Shown here: piece after piece, positions 50,607-59,729 of the stretch | Layout: every line of letters begins with the position of its first letter | How positions within the stretch are numbered: the first letter of the stretch is position 1 | Assembly (NCBI RefSeq): GCF_016464705.1 | Contig: NZ_JAEHOB010000001.1 | Span: 434,001-498,000, forward strand | Direction of reading: 5' to 3' | From: Qaidamihabitans albus | GTDB lineage: Bacteria; Actinomycetota; Actinomycetes; Mycobacteriales; Pseudonocardiaceae | Length of the DNA stretch: 64,000 nucleotides | Program-made: the position numbers and the translations under genes | Notes under the pieces: generated by a model | Database searches by the model: none | Told to the model about the DNA's origin: nothing | Seen by the model: the letters and a program-made list of their open reading frames with translations, nothing else

Positions 50607-51688
50607 TCCACTCGCGATCGAGAAGGAGCCGCGTCGCGCTCGCGGTGGCCGGCGGCGGGCTCGCGCTCGCACTGGTGGCCGCCTGCGGCGGGACGACCAA
50701 GGACTCCGCGCCCGAGGCAGACACCGGTGCGGGCAACGAGAAGGTCGCCGATCCGAACGCCCCCATCAAGGAGGGGCTGAAGATCGCGTTCCTGCCCAAG
50801 GAGATCGACAACCCGTACGAGAACATCGTCGACGCGGGCGGTATCGCCGCGGTCGAGGAGCTCGGCGGTGAGGGCAAGGAGGTGGGACCCTCCGACGCCT
50901 CCGCGTCCTCGCAGGTCTCCTACATCAACACGCTGGTGCAGCAGAACCAGGACGCGATCGTGATCGCGGCCAACGACCCGAACGCGGTGGCGCCGGCGCT
51001 GAAGGAGGCGATGGCCAAGGACATCGCCGTCGTCAGCTACGACTCCGACGCCGCGCCCGACGCGCGCCAGGTGTTCGTCAACCAGGCGAACTCCGAGGAC
51101 ATCGGCCGCACGCAGATCAAGATGATCTCCGAGCAGATCGGCGGCAAGGGCAAGATCGCGATCCTCTCGGCGACGCCGAACGCCACGAACCAGAACACGT
51201 GGATCGACTTCATGAAGGACGAGCTGACGAAGCCGGAGTACGCCGACATCGAGCTCGTCAAGGTGGCCTACGGGGACGACGACGACCAGAAGTCCTTCCA
51301 GGAGACGCAGGCGCTGCTACAGTCCATTCCGGACCTCAAGGGCATCGTCTCGCCGACCACGGTCGGCATCTCCGCCGCGGCGCGCTACATCTCCTCCTCG
51401 CCTTACAAGGGCAAGGTGGCGCTGACCGGGCTCGGCACCCCGAACCAGATGCGCCAGTTCATCAAGGACGGCACGGTCGAGGAGTTCGCGCTGTGGGACC
51501 CGGAGCAGCTCGGCTACCTGGCCGGCTACGCGGCCGCGGCGCTCGCGTCCGGGCAGATCACCGGCGCGGAGGGCGAGGTGCTCAAGGCCGGCGAGCTCGG
51601 TGAGCGCACCATCGGCAAGGACGGCGAGATCATCCTCGGCCCGCCGACGACGTTCAACGCCGACAACATCGACAAGTACGACTTCTGA
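50603..51688 (+). CDS. rhaS: Rhamnose-binding lipoprotein
   Basis: 361-residue type-1 periplasmic-binding protein with an Arg-rich N-terminus and lipobox VAAC (Cys28). The domain begins KIAFLPKEIDNPYENIVDAG; ligand-contact segments include IVIAANDPNAVAPAL and VVSYDSDAAPDARQVFVNQANSEDIG. This matches RhaS/AI-2-type binding proteins. Overlaps permease 2 (ATGA). A palindrome copy follows the stop by 10 bases, so the importer message may be partly terminated here. Confidence 0.9.
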   Translation: MIHSRSRRSRVALAVAGGGLALALVAACGGTTKDSAPEADTGAGNEKVADPNAPIKEGLKIAFLPKEIDNPYENIVDAGGIAAVEELGGEGKEVGPSDASASSQVSYINTLVQQNQDAIVIAANDPNAVAPALKEAMAKDIAVVSYDSDAAPDARQVFVNQANSEDIGRTQIKMISEQIGGKGKIAILSATPNATNQNTWIDFMKDELTKPEYADIELVKVAYGDDDDQKSFQETQALLQSIPDLKGIVSPTTVGISAAARYISSSPYKGKVALTGLGTPNQMRQFIKDGTVEEFALWDPEQLGYLAGYAAAALASGQITGAEGEVLKAGELGERTIGKDGEIILGPPTTFNADNIDKYDF

Positions 51689-51698
51689 GGTGCCCCGG

Positions 51699-51744
51699 CT
51701 CGTGAGTGTTCGGACGAGTTCCAACTCGGCTGAACACTCACGAC
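51699..51744. repeat. Dispersed 46-bp palindrome, copy 5
   Basis: Outer arms CTCGTGAGTG/CACTCACGAC, core CGAGTT-CC-AACTCG. Variable segments are TTCGGA and GCTGAA, in which TTC and GAA pair, replacing the CG-type pairs of other copies. It sits between rhaS and rhaM, inside the operon. Confidence 0.9.
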
Positions 51745-51765
51745 CCCCGGCGAAGGGTTCTCGTG

Positions 51766-52098
51766 ATGCACACGTCCACCGCACGGCGGGTCTGTTTCCT
51801 GCTCAGGGTCAAGGCCGACCGGATGGAGGAGTACCGGCGGCGGCATGCCGAGGTCTGGCCGGAGATGCTGGCCGCGCTCTCCGAGACCGGCTGGCGCAAC
51901 TACTCGCTCTTCCTCGCGCCGGACGGGCTGCTGGTCGGCTACTTCGAGACCGACGACCTCGACGCGGCGATCGAGGGCATGGCGGCCCGGGACGTCAACG
52001 CGAGATGGCAGGCCGAGATGGCGCCGTTCTTCGAAAGCCTCGACGGCAGGCCCGACGAGGGGATCGCTCCGCTCACCGAGGTCTTCCACCTCGACTGA
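51766..52098 (+). CDS. rhaM: L-rhamnose mutarotase
   Basis: 110-residue ABM-fold mutarotase that interconverts alpha- and beta-L-rhamnopyranose for the isomerase. VCFLLRVKADRMEEYRRRHAEVWPEMLAAL contains the catalytic His; WRNYSLFLAPDGLLVGYFE and the C-terminal FHLD follow. ATG 51766 or GTG 51763 with GAAGGG upstream. Flanked on both sides by palindrome copies, an unusual arrangement for a gene inside an operon. Confidence 0.92.
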   Translation: MHTSTARRVCFLLRVKADRMEEYRRRHAEVWPEMLAALSETGWRNYSLFLAPDGLLVGYFETDDLDAAIEGMAARDVNARWQAEMAPFFESLDGRPDEGIAPLTEVFHLD

Positions 52099-52104
52099 TC
52101 ACGA

Positions 52105-52150
52105 CTCGTGAGTGCCTACCCGAGTTAGAACTCGCGTGCGCACTCACGAG
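52105..52150. repeat. Dispersed 46-bp palindrome, copy 6
   Basis: Perfect 10-base outer arms and perfect core CGAGTT-AG-AACTCG; variable segments CCTACC and CGTGCG pair only partly. It is 6 bases after the rhaM stop and 23 bases before rhaI. Confidence 0.92.
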
Positions 52151-52173
52151 CGGAACACCACAGGGAGGACTCC

Positions 52174-53340
52174 ATGCCCGACCACTCCGCCGTCAAGGCC
52201 GCGCTGCGGGCACAGCACATCGAGACCCCGTCGTGGGCCTTCGGCAACTCCGGTACCCGGTTCAAGGTCTTCGCGCAGGAAGGCATCCCGCGCGATGCCT
52301 ACGAGAAGATCGACGACGCCGCCACCGTCCACCGCTTCACCGGTGTGGCGCCGAGCGTCGCCGTGCACATCCCGTGGGACAAGGTCGCCGACTACCGTGA
52401 CCTCGCCACGCATGCCGAGAACGTGGGCGTGCGGATCGGCGCGGTCAACCCCAACGTCTTCCAGGACGACGACTACCGTCTCGGCAGCCTCTGCAACCCG
52501 GACGCCACCGTCCGCCGCAAGGCCCTCGACCACTTCCTCGAGTGCGTCGACATCATGGACGTCACCGGCTCCCGCGACCTGTCGGTGTGGCTGGCCGACG
52601 GCCTCAACTACCCGGGGCAGGACTCGATCGCCGAACGCCAGGCCCGCCTGGAGGAGTCCCTGCACGCCGTGTACGACCGGCTCGGCGAGCACCAGCGCAT
52701 GCTGCTGGAGTACAAGTTCTTCGAGCCCGCCTTCTACGCCACCGACGTGCCGGACTGGGGAACCAGCTACGCGCACTGCCTCGAACTCGGCCCGAAGGCG
52801 CAGGTGCTCGTCGACACCGGGCACCACGCGCCGGGCACGAACATCGAGTTCATCGTGGCGCTGCTGCTGCGCAAGAACCGGCTCGGCGGCTTCCACTTCA
52901 ACTCCCGGTTCTACGCCGACGACGACCTCATGGTCGGCGCGGCCGACCCGTACCAGCTCTTCCGCATCATGGCCGAGATCGTGTTCGGCGGCGGGCTCTC
53001 CGACAGTTCGGGCGTGGCGTTCATGCTCGACCAGTGCCACAACATCGAGCCGAAGATCCCGGCGCTGATCCGGTCGGTGATGAACGTGCAGGAGGCGACG
53101 GCGAAGGCGCTGCTGGTCGACGTCGAAGCGCTGCGCGCGGCGCAGCGGGCGGGTGACGTCCTCAGCGCCAACGGTGTCCTCGTCGACGCCTTCTCCACCG
53201 ACGTCCGCCCGCTGCTCGCCGAGGTGCGCGAGGAGATGGGCATCGACCCGGACCCCATCGCCGCCTACCACCGCAGCGGCCACGCCGCGAAGATCCGCGA
53301 AGAGCGGGTGGGCGGTTCCCCCGCGGGCTGGGGGGCCTGA
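52174..53340 (+). CDS. rhaI: L-rhamnose isomerase
   Basis: 388-residue TIM-barrel isomerase of the Pseudomonas stutzeri type, converting L-rhamnose to L-rhamnulose with two divalent metals. Metal and substrate segments: [40 protein letters not shown] and [18 protein letters not shown]. The opening [16 protein letters not shown] is family-typical. ATG 52174 follows AGGGAGGA. Next gene starts one base after its stop. Confidence 0.93.
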   Translation: MPDHSAVKAALRAQHIETPSWAFGNSGTRFKVFAQEGIPRDAYEKIDDAATVHRFTGVAPSVAVHIPWDKVADYRDLATHAENVGVRIGAVNPNVFQDDDYRLGSLCNPDATVRRKALDHFLECVDIMDVTGSRDLSVWLADGLNYPGQDSIAERQARLEESLHAVYDRLGEHQRMLLEYKFFEPAFYATDVPDWGTSYAHCLELGPKAQVLVDTGHHAPGTNIEFIVALLLRKNRLGGFHFNSRFYADDDLMVGAADPYQLFRIMAEIVFGGGLSDSSGVAFMLDQCHNIEPKIPALIRSVMNVQEATAKALLVDVEALRAAQRAGDVLSANGVLVDAFSTDVRPLLAEVREEMGIDPDPIAAYHRSGHAAKIREERVGGSPAGWGA

Positions 53341-53341
53341 C

Positions 53342-54835
53342 ATGCGACGTGCGCTGCTCGCCACGGTGCTGGTCGTGGCCGCCGTGCTCACCCCGGCAGG
53401 CGCCGCGGCGGCGCCGAAGCCCGCGGCACCCGCGGTCACGCCGCTGTCGGACACCCTGCTCGACCCCTCGGCGCTGTACTTCGTCTCCTACGACGGGCTG
53501 GTCAACAACGACTCGTTCCAGCAGGACGGGATCGTCACCTACGCCGGATACCAGTACGCCACCTGGTACACGGGCAGCCGCAACGCGGTCATCGCGCGGC
53601 GTGCTCTGCACGGCGCGACCGGCACCGTTCGGGAGCCGGGTACGGCAACGAGCGCCGCACAGCCCGGCCGGCGAGTGAGGCCAGAACACGGCAGAACGGC
53701 GTGGGAGACCGTGGTCCTGCCGCACAAGCTCACCGTCGACGACTCGCACAACGTGATCTCGCTCGGCATCTCGCCGCAGGACGGCAGGCTGCACGTCGCG
53801 ATGGACACGCACAACAGCCGCATCCACTACACGCGCTCCGTCGCCGGGCTGGCTTCGCGTCCCGCGGCGCACCGCTGGACCGCCGATCAGTTCGGTGAGG
53901 TCCGGCGCACGCTCGGTGGCGCCGAGCTCGGCAACATGACCTACCCCCGGTTCGTGATCACGCCCGAGGGCAGGCTCCAGTTCAGCTACCGCACCGGCGG
54001 CTCCGGCAACGGCGTGAACGAGCTCGCCGAGTACGACGATGGAACCTGGCGCAAGCTCGGTGCGTGGAGTTCGGCCACCGGCGCGTACACCGGCCCGAAC
54101 GGCGTGGTGTCGCACACCCGCAACATGTACCTGCACGGCCTGACCTACGACGACAGCGGGCGGCTGCACGCGTCGTTCACCTGGCGGGAGGGCAACTGGG
54201 ACGTGCTGTGCCATCCTGGCGGCCTGACCAACCACGACACCGGCTACGTCTACAGCGACGACCGCGGGCGCACCTGGCGCAACGGCGCGGGCCAGGTCGT
54301 CGGCAGCACCGGCGGCGATCCCGTCGGCATCGACTCGCCCGGCCTGGTCGCCGACCCGCTCGACCCGAACCACGGGCTGATGAACCAGGAAAGCCAGGCC
54401 GTCGACTCGGCGGGCAACCCGCACGTGGTGATCAGCTACGTGCCGGGGCGCTTCACCCAGTGCGTCTCGGACTACTCGGCGCAGCGCGCGCAGTTCGGCC
54501 GCACGTTCCACGTTTTCCGCGGGGACGACGGCGGCTGGACCAAGCGTGAGGTGCCGATCCCGCCGAACCACACCCAGCGCACGAAGATCGTCTTCGACAG
54601 CGCCGACAACGCGTACCTGATCATGCCGAGGGGCCGCATCGTGGCGGCGAGCAAGGCCAGCGGCTGGACCGACTGGACGCTGGTGTTCGACCGGCCCAGC
54701 ATGAAGGCGTTCGGTGAGGTCAACGTGGACACCTCGCGGGTCGCCACCGACGGCGTGCTCTCCGTCCAGTACCAGCAGGCGTCCAGCGGCACGACGCCGT
54801 CGCCGATCCGTGTGGCCGACTTCAAGCTCGGTTGA
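53342..54835 (+). CDS. Secreted BNR-repeat protein, candidate L-rhamnose-glucuronate lyase
   Basis: 497-residue exported protein with a Sec signal peptide (MRRALLATVLVVAAVLTPAGAAAA), then a BNR_4-type propeller. Repeats include YATWYTGSRNAVIARR, DGRLHVAMDTHNSRIHY and DDSGRLHASFTWREGNWDV. Related BNR_4 enzymes (families PL27/PL42) cleave terminal L-rhamnose from glucuronate in gum arabic-like glycans. Placement between rhaI and the aldolase gene supports a role in releasing rhamnose outside the cell; this is inference. Residues about 92-120 (ATGTVREPGTATSAAQPG onward) look like an extra insert relative to the family. Confidence 0.75.
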   Translation: MRRALLATVLVVAAVLTPAGAAAAPKPAAPAVTPLSDTLLDPSALYFVSYDGLVNNDSFQQDGIVTYAGYQYATWYTGSRNAVIARRALHGATGTVREPGTATSAAQPGRRVRPEHGRTAWETVVLPHKLTVDDSHNVISLGISPQDGRLHVAMDTHNSRIHYTRSVAGLASRPAAHRWTADQFGEVRRTLGGAELGNMTYPRFVITPEGRLQFSYRTGGSGNGVNELAEYDDGTWRKLGAWSSATGAYTGPNGVVSHTRNMYLHGLTYDDSGRLHASFTWREGNWDVLCHPGGLTNHDTGYVYSDDRGRTWRNGAGQVVGSTGGDPVGIDSPGLVADPLDPNHGLMNQESQAVDSAGNPHVVISYVPGRFTQCVSDYSAQRAQFGRTFHVFRGDDGGWTKREVPIPPNHTQRTKIVFDSADNAYLIMPRGRIVAASKASGWTDWTLVFDRPSMKAFGEVNVDTSRVATDGVLSVQYQQASSGTTPSPIRVADFKLG

Positions 54836-54857
54836 GACAAGCCGTGAAAGGACGAAT

Positions 54858-56903
54858 GTGAGTACCGAAACCCACCCGGCCGTCGCCGACCTGCTCGCCC
54901 GATCGCACGAGCTCGGCGCCGACCGGCGCAACACCAACTACGCGGGCGGCAACACCTCCGCGAAGGGCACCGGCACCGACCCGGCGACCGGTGGTGACGT
55001 CGAGCTGATGTGGGTCAAGGGTTCCGGTGGCGACCTCGGCACGCTGCGCGAGGCGGGCCTCGCGGTGCTCCGCCTCGACCGGATGCGCGCGCTCGGCGAC
55101 GTCTACCCCGGCGAGGAGCGCGAGGACGAGATGGTCGCCGCGTTCGACTACTGCCTGCACGGCAGGGGCGGCGCCGCGCCCAGCATCGACACCGCCATGC
55201 ACGGTCTCGTGGACGCGCCGCACGTGGACCACCTGCATCCGGACTCGGGGATCGCCGTCGCCACGGCCGCCGACGGCGAGGAGCTGACCCGCAAGATCTT
55301 CGGTGAGTCGGTGGTCTGGGTGCCGTGGCGGCGCCCGGGTTTCCAGCTCGGCCTCGACATCGCGGAGGTCAAGCGGGCCAACCCGAGGGCGATCGGCTGC
55401 ATCCTCGGCGGCCACGGCATCACGGCGTGGGGCGAGAACAGCGAGGAGTGCAAGCGGAACTCGCTGGAGATCATCCGCACCGCCGAGCGCTACCTCGCCG
55501 AGCACGGTGACCCGGAACCGTTCGGTGAGTTGTTGCCAGGCTGCGAGCCGCTGCCCGAGCAGCAACGCCGGGAGCGCGCGGCCGCGCTGTTCCCGGTGCT
55601 GCGCGGGCTCGCCTCCACCGACTCGCCGCAGCTCGGCCACTTCACGGACAGCCCCGAGGTGCTCGACTTCGTCTCCCGTGCCGAGCATCCCCGGCTGGCC
55701 GCGCTGGGCACGTCGTGCCCCGATCACTTCCTGCGCACGAAGGTCGCACCGCTGGTGGTGGACCTGCCGGCCACCGCGCCGCTGGAGCAGGTGCTCGACC
55801 GCGTCAAGGAGCTGCACGCGGCCTACCGTGAGGACTACGCCGCCTACTACCGGCGGCACGCCATGCCCGACTCGCCGCCGATGCGTGGTGCCGACCCGGC
55901 GATCGTGCTGGTGCCGGGCGTTGGCATGTTCAGCTTCGGCCGCGACAAGCAGACCGCTCGTGTCGCGGGCGAGTTCTACGTCAACGCGATCAACGTCATG
56001 CGTGGCGCTGAGTCCGTGTCGACGTACGCGCCGATCCCGGAGTCGGAGAAGTTCCGCATCGAGTACTGGGAACTCGAGGAGGCCAAGCTGCGGCGGATGC
56101 CGAAGCCGAAGCCACTCGCGACGCGGATCGCTCTCGTGACCGGGGGTGGCTCCGGGATCGGCAAGGCCATCGCGCAGCGGCTGGCCGCGGAGGGCGCGTG
56201 CGTCGCCGTGGCCGACCGCGACGAGGCGGCCGCCGCCGAGGTTGCCGGGGAGATCGGCAACGCCGACCGGGCGGTCGCGGTCACCGCCGACGTGACCGAC
56301 GAGGACGGCGTGGCGCGCGCCGTAGCGGAGTGCGCGCTGGCGTTCGGCGGTGTGGATCTCGTGGTGAACAACGCGGGCCTCTCGGTGTCGAAGCCGCTGC
56401 TGGAGACCACCACCGCCGACTGGGACCTGCAGCACGACGTGATGGCGAAGGGCTCGTTCCTGGTCTCGCGCGAGGCGGCGCGGGTGATGATCGCGCAGGA
56501 CATGGGCGGCGACATCGTCTACATCGCGAGCAAGAACGGCGTGTTCGCCGGGCCGAACAACATCGCCTACGGCGCGACGAAGGCCGACCAGGCGCACCAG
56601 GTGCGGCTGCTGGCGGCCGAGCTGGGCGAGTACGGCATCAAGGTCAACGGCGTGAACCCGGACGGTGTCGTGCGGGGCTCCGGCATCTTCGCGTCGGGCT
56701 GGGGCGCGCAGCGAGCGGCGGTGTACGGCGTGCCCGAGGAGGAGCTGGGTGCCTTCTACGCCAAGCGCACGCTGCTCAAGCGAGAGGTGCTGCCGGAGCA
56801 TGTCGCGAACGCCGTGTTCGTGCTGGCCTGCGGCGAGCTCTCGCACACCACGGGCCTGCACATCCCGGTCGACGCGGGCGTGGCGGCCGCGTTCCTGCGC
56901 TGA
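54858..56903 (+). CDS. rhaEW: Bifunctional rhamnulose-1-phosphate aldolase / lactaldehyde dehydrogenase
   Basis: 681-residue fusion. Residues 1-410 are a class II aldolase: NYAGGNTSAKG (phosphate site), HVDHLHPDSGIA and LGGHGITAWG supply the zinc ligands. Residues 425-681 are a short-chain dehydrogenase: VTGGGSGIGKA, NNAG and catalytic YGATK. Known fusions split rhamnulose-1-phosphate to dihydroxyacetone phosphate and L-lactaldehyde and oxidise the latter, feeding the lutABC genes downstream. GTG 54858 follows GAAAGGACG. Confidence 0.92.
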   Translation: MSTETHPAVADLLARSHELGADRRNTNYAGGNTSAKGTGTDPATGGDVELMWVKGSGGDLGTLREAGLAVLRLDRMRALGDVYPGEEREDEMVAAFDYCLHGRGGAAPSIDTAMHGLVDAPHVDHLHPDSGIAVATAADGEELTRKIFGESVVWVPWRRPGFQLGLDIAEVKRANPRAIGCILGGHGITAWGENSEECKRNSLEIIRTAERYLAEHGDPEPFGELLPGCEPLPEQQRRERAAALFPVLRGLASTDSPQLGHFTDSPEVLDFVSRAEHPRLAALGTSCPDHFLRTKVAPLVVDLPATAPLEQVLDRVKELHAAYREDYAAYYRRHAMPDSPPMRGADPAIVLVPGVGMFSFGRDKQTARVAGEFYVNAINVMRGAESVSTYAPIPESEKFRIEYWELEEAKLRRMPKPKPLATRIALVTGGGSGIGKAIAQRLAAEGACVAVADRDEAAAAEVAGEIGNADRAVAVTADVTDEDGVARAVAECALAFGGVDLVVNNAGLSVSKPLLETTTADWDLQHDVMAKGSFLVSREAARVMIAQDMGGDIVYIASKNGVFAGPNNIAYGATKADQAHQVRLLAAELGEYGIKVNGVNPDGVVRGSGIFASGWGAQRAAVYGVPEEELGAFYAKRTLLKREVLPEHVANAVFVLACGELSHTTGLHIPVDAGVAAAFLR

Positions 56904-56916
56904 GAGGGGAAGCACT

Positions 56917-58323
56917 ATGACCGACGGCAAGCGGCGGCCCCGGATCGGACTGGTCGCGGGCGGGCTCGGCGCCTACTGGCCGCAGTTCCCGGACCTGCTG
57001 CCGATCCTGAAGCGGTCCTCGGCCTACGTCAGCGAGCGCATCTCCTCGTTCGACGCCGAGATCGTGGACGCCGGGTTCATCTCCGACGCGCAGGAGGGCG
57101 CGGCCGCCGCCGAGAAGCTGCGTGCGGCGGGCTGCGACCTCATCGTCGGTTTCCTCACCACGTACATGACGGCCACGATGCTGACGCCGATCGCGCAACG
57201 CAGTGGCGCTCCGGTCCTGCTGATCAACCTCCAGCCCACCGAGTCCATGGATCACTCCTCTGTGGACACCGGGCAGTGGCTGGCGTACTGCGGGGCCTGC
57301 CCGCTGCCCGAGATGGCGAACACGTTCCGCCGCGCGGGCATCGAGTTCCGCAGCGTCTCCGGCCACCTCCGGGACGAGCGCGCGTGGACGAAGATCGAGC
57401 GCTGGATCTCGGCGGCGGCCGTGCGCAGGGTGCTGCGGCACGCGAGGCACGGCCTGATGGGGCATCTCTATCCCGGCATGTACGACGTCTCCACCGACCT
57501 GACGATGGTCAGCGCGCACTTCGGCGGCCACGTCGAGGTGCTGGAGTTCGACGACCTGCGCGTGCGGGTGGAGAAGGTGACCGACGACGAGGTGGCCGCG
57601 AAGGTCGCCGAGGCGGAGTCGGTCTTCGACCTGGACACTTCGGTGAACCGGGACGACCTCGAATGGGGCGCCAAGGTGTCGGTGGGGCTCGACCGGCTCG
57701 TCACCGACTTCGAGCTGGACAGCGTCGCCTACTACCACCGTGGCCTCGACGGGGAGATGCACGAGCGGCTCGGCGCGGGCATGATCCTCGGGGCGAGCCT
57801 GCTCACGGCGCGCGGCATCCCGGCGGCCGGTGAGTACGAGCTGCGCACGAGCCTCGCCATGCTGGTCATGGACATCCTCGGCGCGGGCGGCTCGTTCACC
57901 GAGCTGCAGGCACTCGACTTCACCCGCGGGCACGTGGAGATGGGCCACGACGGCCCGGCGCACCTCGCGATCAGCGCGAAGAAGCCGCTGTTGCGGGGAC
58001 TGGGCGTCTACCACGGCAAGCGCGGGTGGGGCGTCTCGGTGGAGTTCGACGTCGCGCACGGCCCGGTCACGCTGCTCGGTGTCGGCCAGGACCGGGACGG
58101 CCGGTACACGCTCATCGCGTCCGAGGGGGAGGTCGTCGACGGGCCGCTCATGCGGATCGGCAACACGACGAGCCGGGTCGACTTCGGCCGCGACCCCGGC
58201 GAGTGGACCGACGAGTGGTCGGCCAGCGGCGTCGCGCACCACTGGGCGCTCGGCGTCGGGCATCGCATCGGTGAGCTGCGCGCGGTGTCCAGCCTGCTGG
58301 ACATCCCGCTGGTGGAGGTCTGA
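56917..58323 (+). CDS. L-fucose/L-arabinose isomerase family protein
   Basis: 468-residue protein of the FucI/AraA-like fold. N-terminal domains (RIGLVAGGLGAYWPQFPDL, CDLIVGFLTTYMTATML) and a C-terminal catalytic domain (LGAGMILGASLLTARGIPAAGEYE, with later FTRGHVEMGHDGPAH). It sits between the aldolase and kinase genes although a dedicated rhamnose isomerase is already present. It may isomerise a second deoxy sugar handled by the same kinase and aldolase, such as L-fucose or 6-deoxy-talose. Function is inference. Confidence 0.8.
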   Translation: MTDGKRRPRIGLVAGGLGAYWPQFPDLLPILKRSSAYVSERISSFDAEIVDAGFISDAQEGAAAAEKLRAAGCDLIVGFLTTYMTATMLTPIAQRSGAPVLLINLQPTESMDHSSVDTGQWLAYCGACPLPEMANTFRRAGIEFRSVSGHLRDERAWTKIERWISAAAVRRVLRHARHGLMGHLYPGMYDVSTDLTMVSAHFGGHVEVLEFDDLRVRVEKVTDDEVAAKVAEAESVFDLDTSVNRDDLEWGAKVSVGLDRLVTDFELDSVAYYHRGLDGEMHERLGAGMILGASLLTARGIPAAGEYELRTSLAMLVMDILGAGGSFTELQALDFTRGHVEMGHDGPAHLAISAKKPLLRGLGVYHGKRGWGVSVEFDVAHGPVTLLGVGQDRDGRYTLIASEGEVVDGPLMRIGNTTSRVDFGRDPGEWTDEWSASGVAHHWALGVGHRIGELRAVSSLLDIPLVEV

Positions 58324-58325
58324 CG

Positions 58326-59729
58326 GTGCCGAGCTTCGTCGCGGTCGACCTCGGCGCCAGCAGCGGGCGGGTCATGCTCGGCCGCGTGGTGGACGGTGCC
58401 GTCGACCTCACCGAGGTGCGCCGGTTCGCGACGGGGCCCCGGGACCGGCCCGGCGGCGGCCTGCGCTGGGACGTCGACGAGATGTACGAGGAGATCCTGG
58501 CCGGGCTGCGACAGACCGCGGCTGCCGGGCCGGTGTCGATCGGCATCGACTCCTGGGCGGTCGACTACGGCCTGATCGGCCCGGACGGCAAGCTCGAAGG
58601 GGACGTGCGCTGCTACCGGGACTCCCGCACCGACGGCATGGCCGAGCGGCTGCGGGAGACCGTGGACGACGAGACGCTCTACCGCGTCACCGGCCTGCAG
58701 TACCTGCCGTTCAACACGATCTACCAGCTCCTCGCCGAACCATTGGATCGACTTGTCGACAAAACGATGTTGCTGCTGCCGGACCTGCTCGGCTACCGGC
58801 TGACCGGGGAGACCGGGGCCGAGGTGACCAACGCGTCCACCACGGCGCTGCTCGACGCGACGACCCGGCAGTGGTCGGCCGAGCTGGTCGAGCGCGCCGG
58901 CCTGCCCGCGAGTCTGCTGCCCCCGTTGCGGCAACCGGGAGAGCGGATCGGTGCCGGTCCGGAGGGCACGCCGGTGCTGTCCGTCGCCTCGCACGACACC
59001 GCGTCCGCCGTGGCGGCGGTGCCCGCGTCCGGCGACGACTTCGGCTACATCTCCTGCGGCACGTGGTCGCTCGTGGGGCTGGAGCTGCCTGCCCCGGTGC
59101 TCACCGAGTCCGCGCGCCGGGCCAACTTCACCAACGAGGCGGGGATCGACGGCACGGTCCGGTTCCTCCGCAACACGATGGGCCTGTGGCTGCTGAGCGA
59201 GTCGCTGCGGGTATGGCGGGAGCGGGGACTCGACGTTACTCTCGACGGAATGCTCCGAGCGGCCGCACGGGAACCCGCATTCACGTCCATAGTGGATCCA
59301 GATGATCCCGCGTTCCTGCCGCCGGGTGACATGCCGGCACGGATCGCGCGCGCGTGCCGGGAGACCGGCCAGCCGGTGCCGGAGACACCGCCCGCGGTCA
59401 CGCGCACGATCTTGGAGTCGCTCGCCGTGGCGCACGCGGCCTCGCTGCGCACGGCCACCCGGCTGGCGGACCGCGAGCTCGACGTCGTGCACGTCGTCGG
59501 GGGTGGCTCACGCAACGAGCTGCTGTGCCGGTTCACCGCCGATGCCTGCGGGCTGCCCGTGCTGGCCGGGCCGGTGGAGGCGAGTGCGCTCGGCAACGTG
59601 TTCGTACAGGCCAGGGCGGCGGGCGTGCTCGCAGCCGGCTCCCCGCTGAGCGCGCCGTTCGCCCGCTACGAGCCGGGCGGCGGCCAGCGGGCGTGGCACT
59701 CGGCGGCGCAGCGGGTGGGGCTCGGATGA
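58326..59729 (+). CDS. rhaB: Rhamnulokinase
   Basis: 467-residue FGGY-family kinase phosphorylating L-rhamnulose at O1. FVAVDLGASSGRVMLG is the ATP/phosphate loop and SIGIDSWAVDYGLI holds the catalytic Asp; GYISCGTWSLVGLEL and VVGGGSRNELLCRFTADACGLPV are the C-terminal ATP segments. The RWDVDEMYEEIL region is RhaB-like. Starts 2 bases after the previous stop and overlaps lutA (ATGA). Confidence 0.92.
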   Translation: MPSFVAVDLGASSGRVMLGRVVDGAVDLTEVRRFATGPRDRPGGGLRWDVDEMYEEILAGLRQTAAAGPVSIGIDSWAVDYGLIGPDGKLEGDVRCYRDSRTDGMAERLRETVDDETLYRVTGLQYLPFNTIYQLLAEPLDRLVDKTMLLLPDLLGYRLTGETGAEVTNASTTALLDATTRQWSAELVERAGLPASLLPPLRQPGERIGAGPEGTPVLSVASHDTASAVAAVPASGDDFGYISCGTWSLVGLELPAPVLTESARRANFTNEAGIDGTVRFLRNTMGLWLLSESLRVWRERGLDVTLDGMLRAAAREPAFTSIVDPDDPAFLPPGDMPARIARACRETGQPVPETPPAVTRTILESLAVAHAASLRTATRLADRELDVVHVVGGGSRNELLCRFTADACGLPVLAGPVEASALGNVFVQARAAGVLAAGSPLSAPFARYEPGGGQRAWHSAAQRVGLG

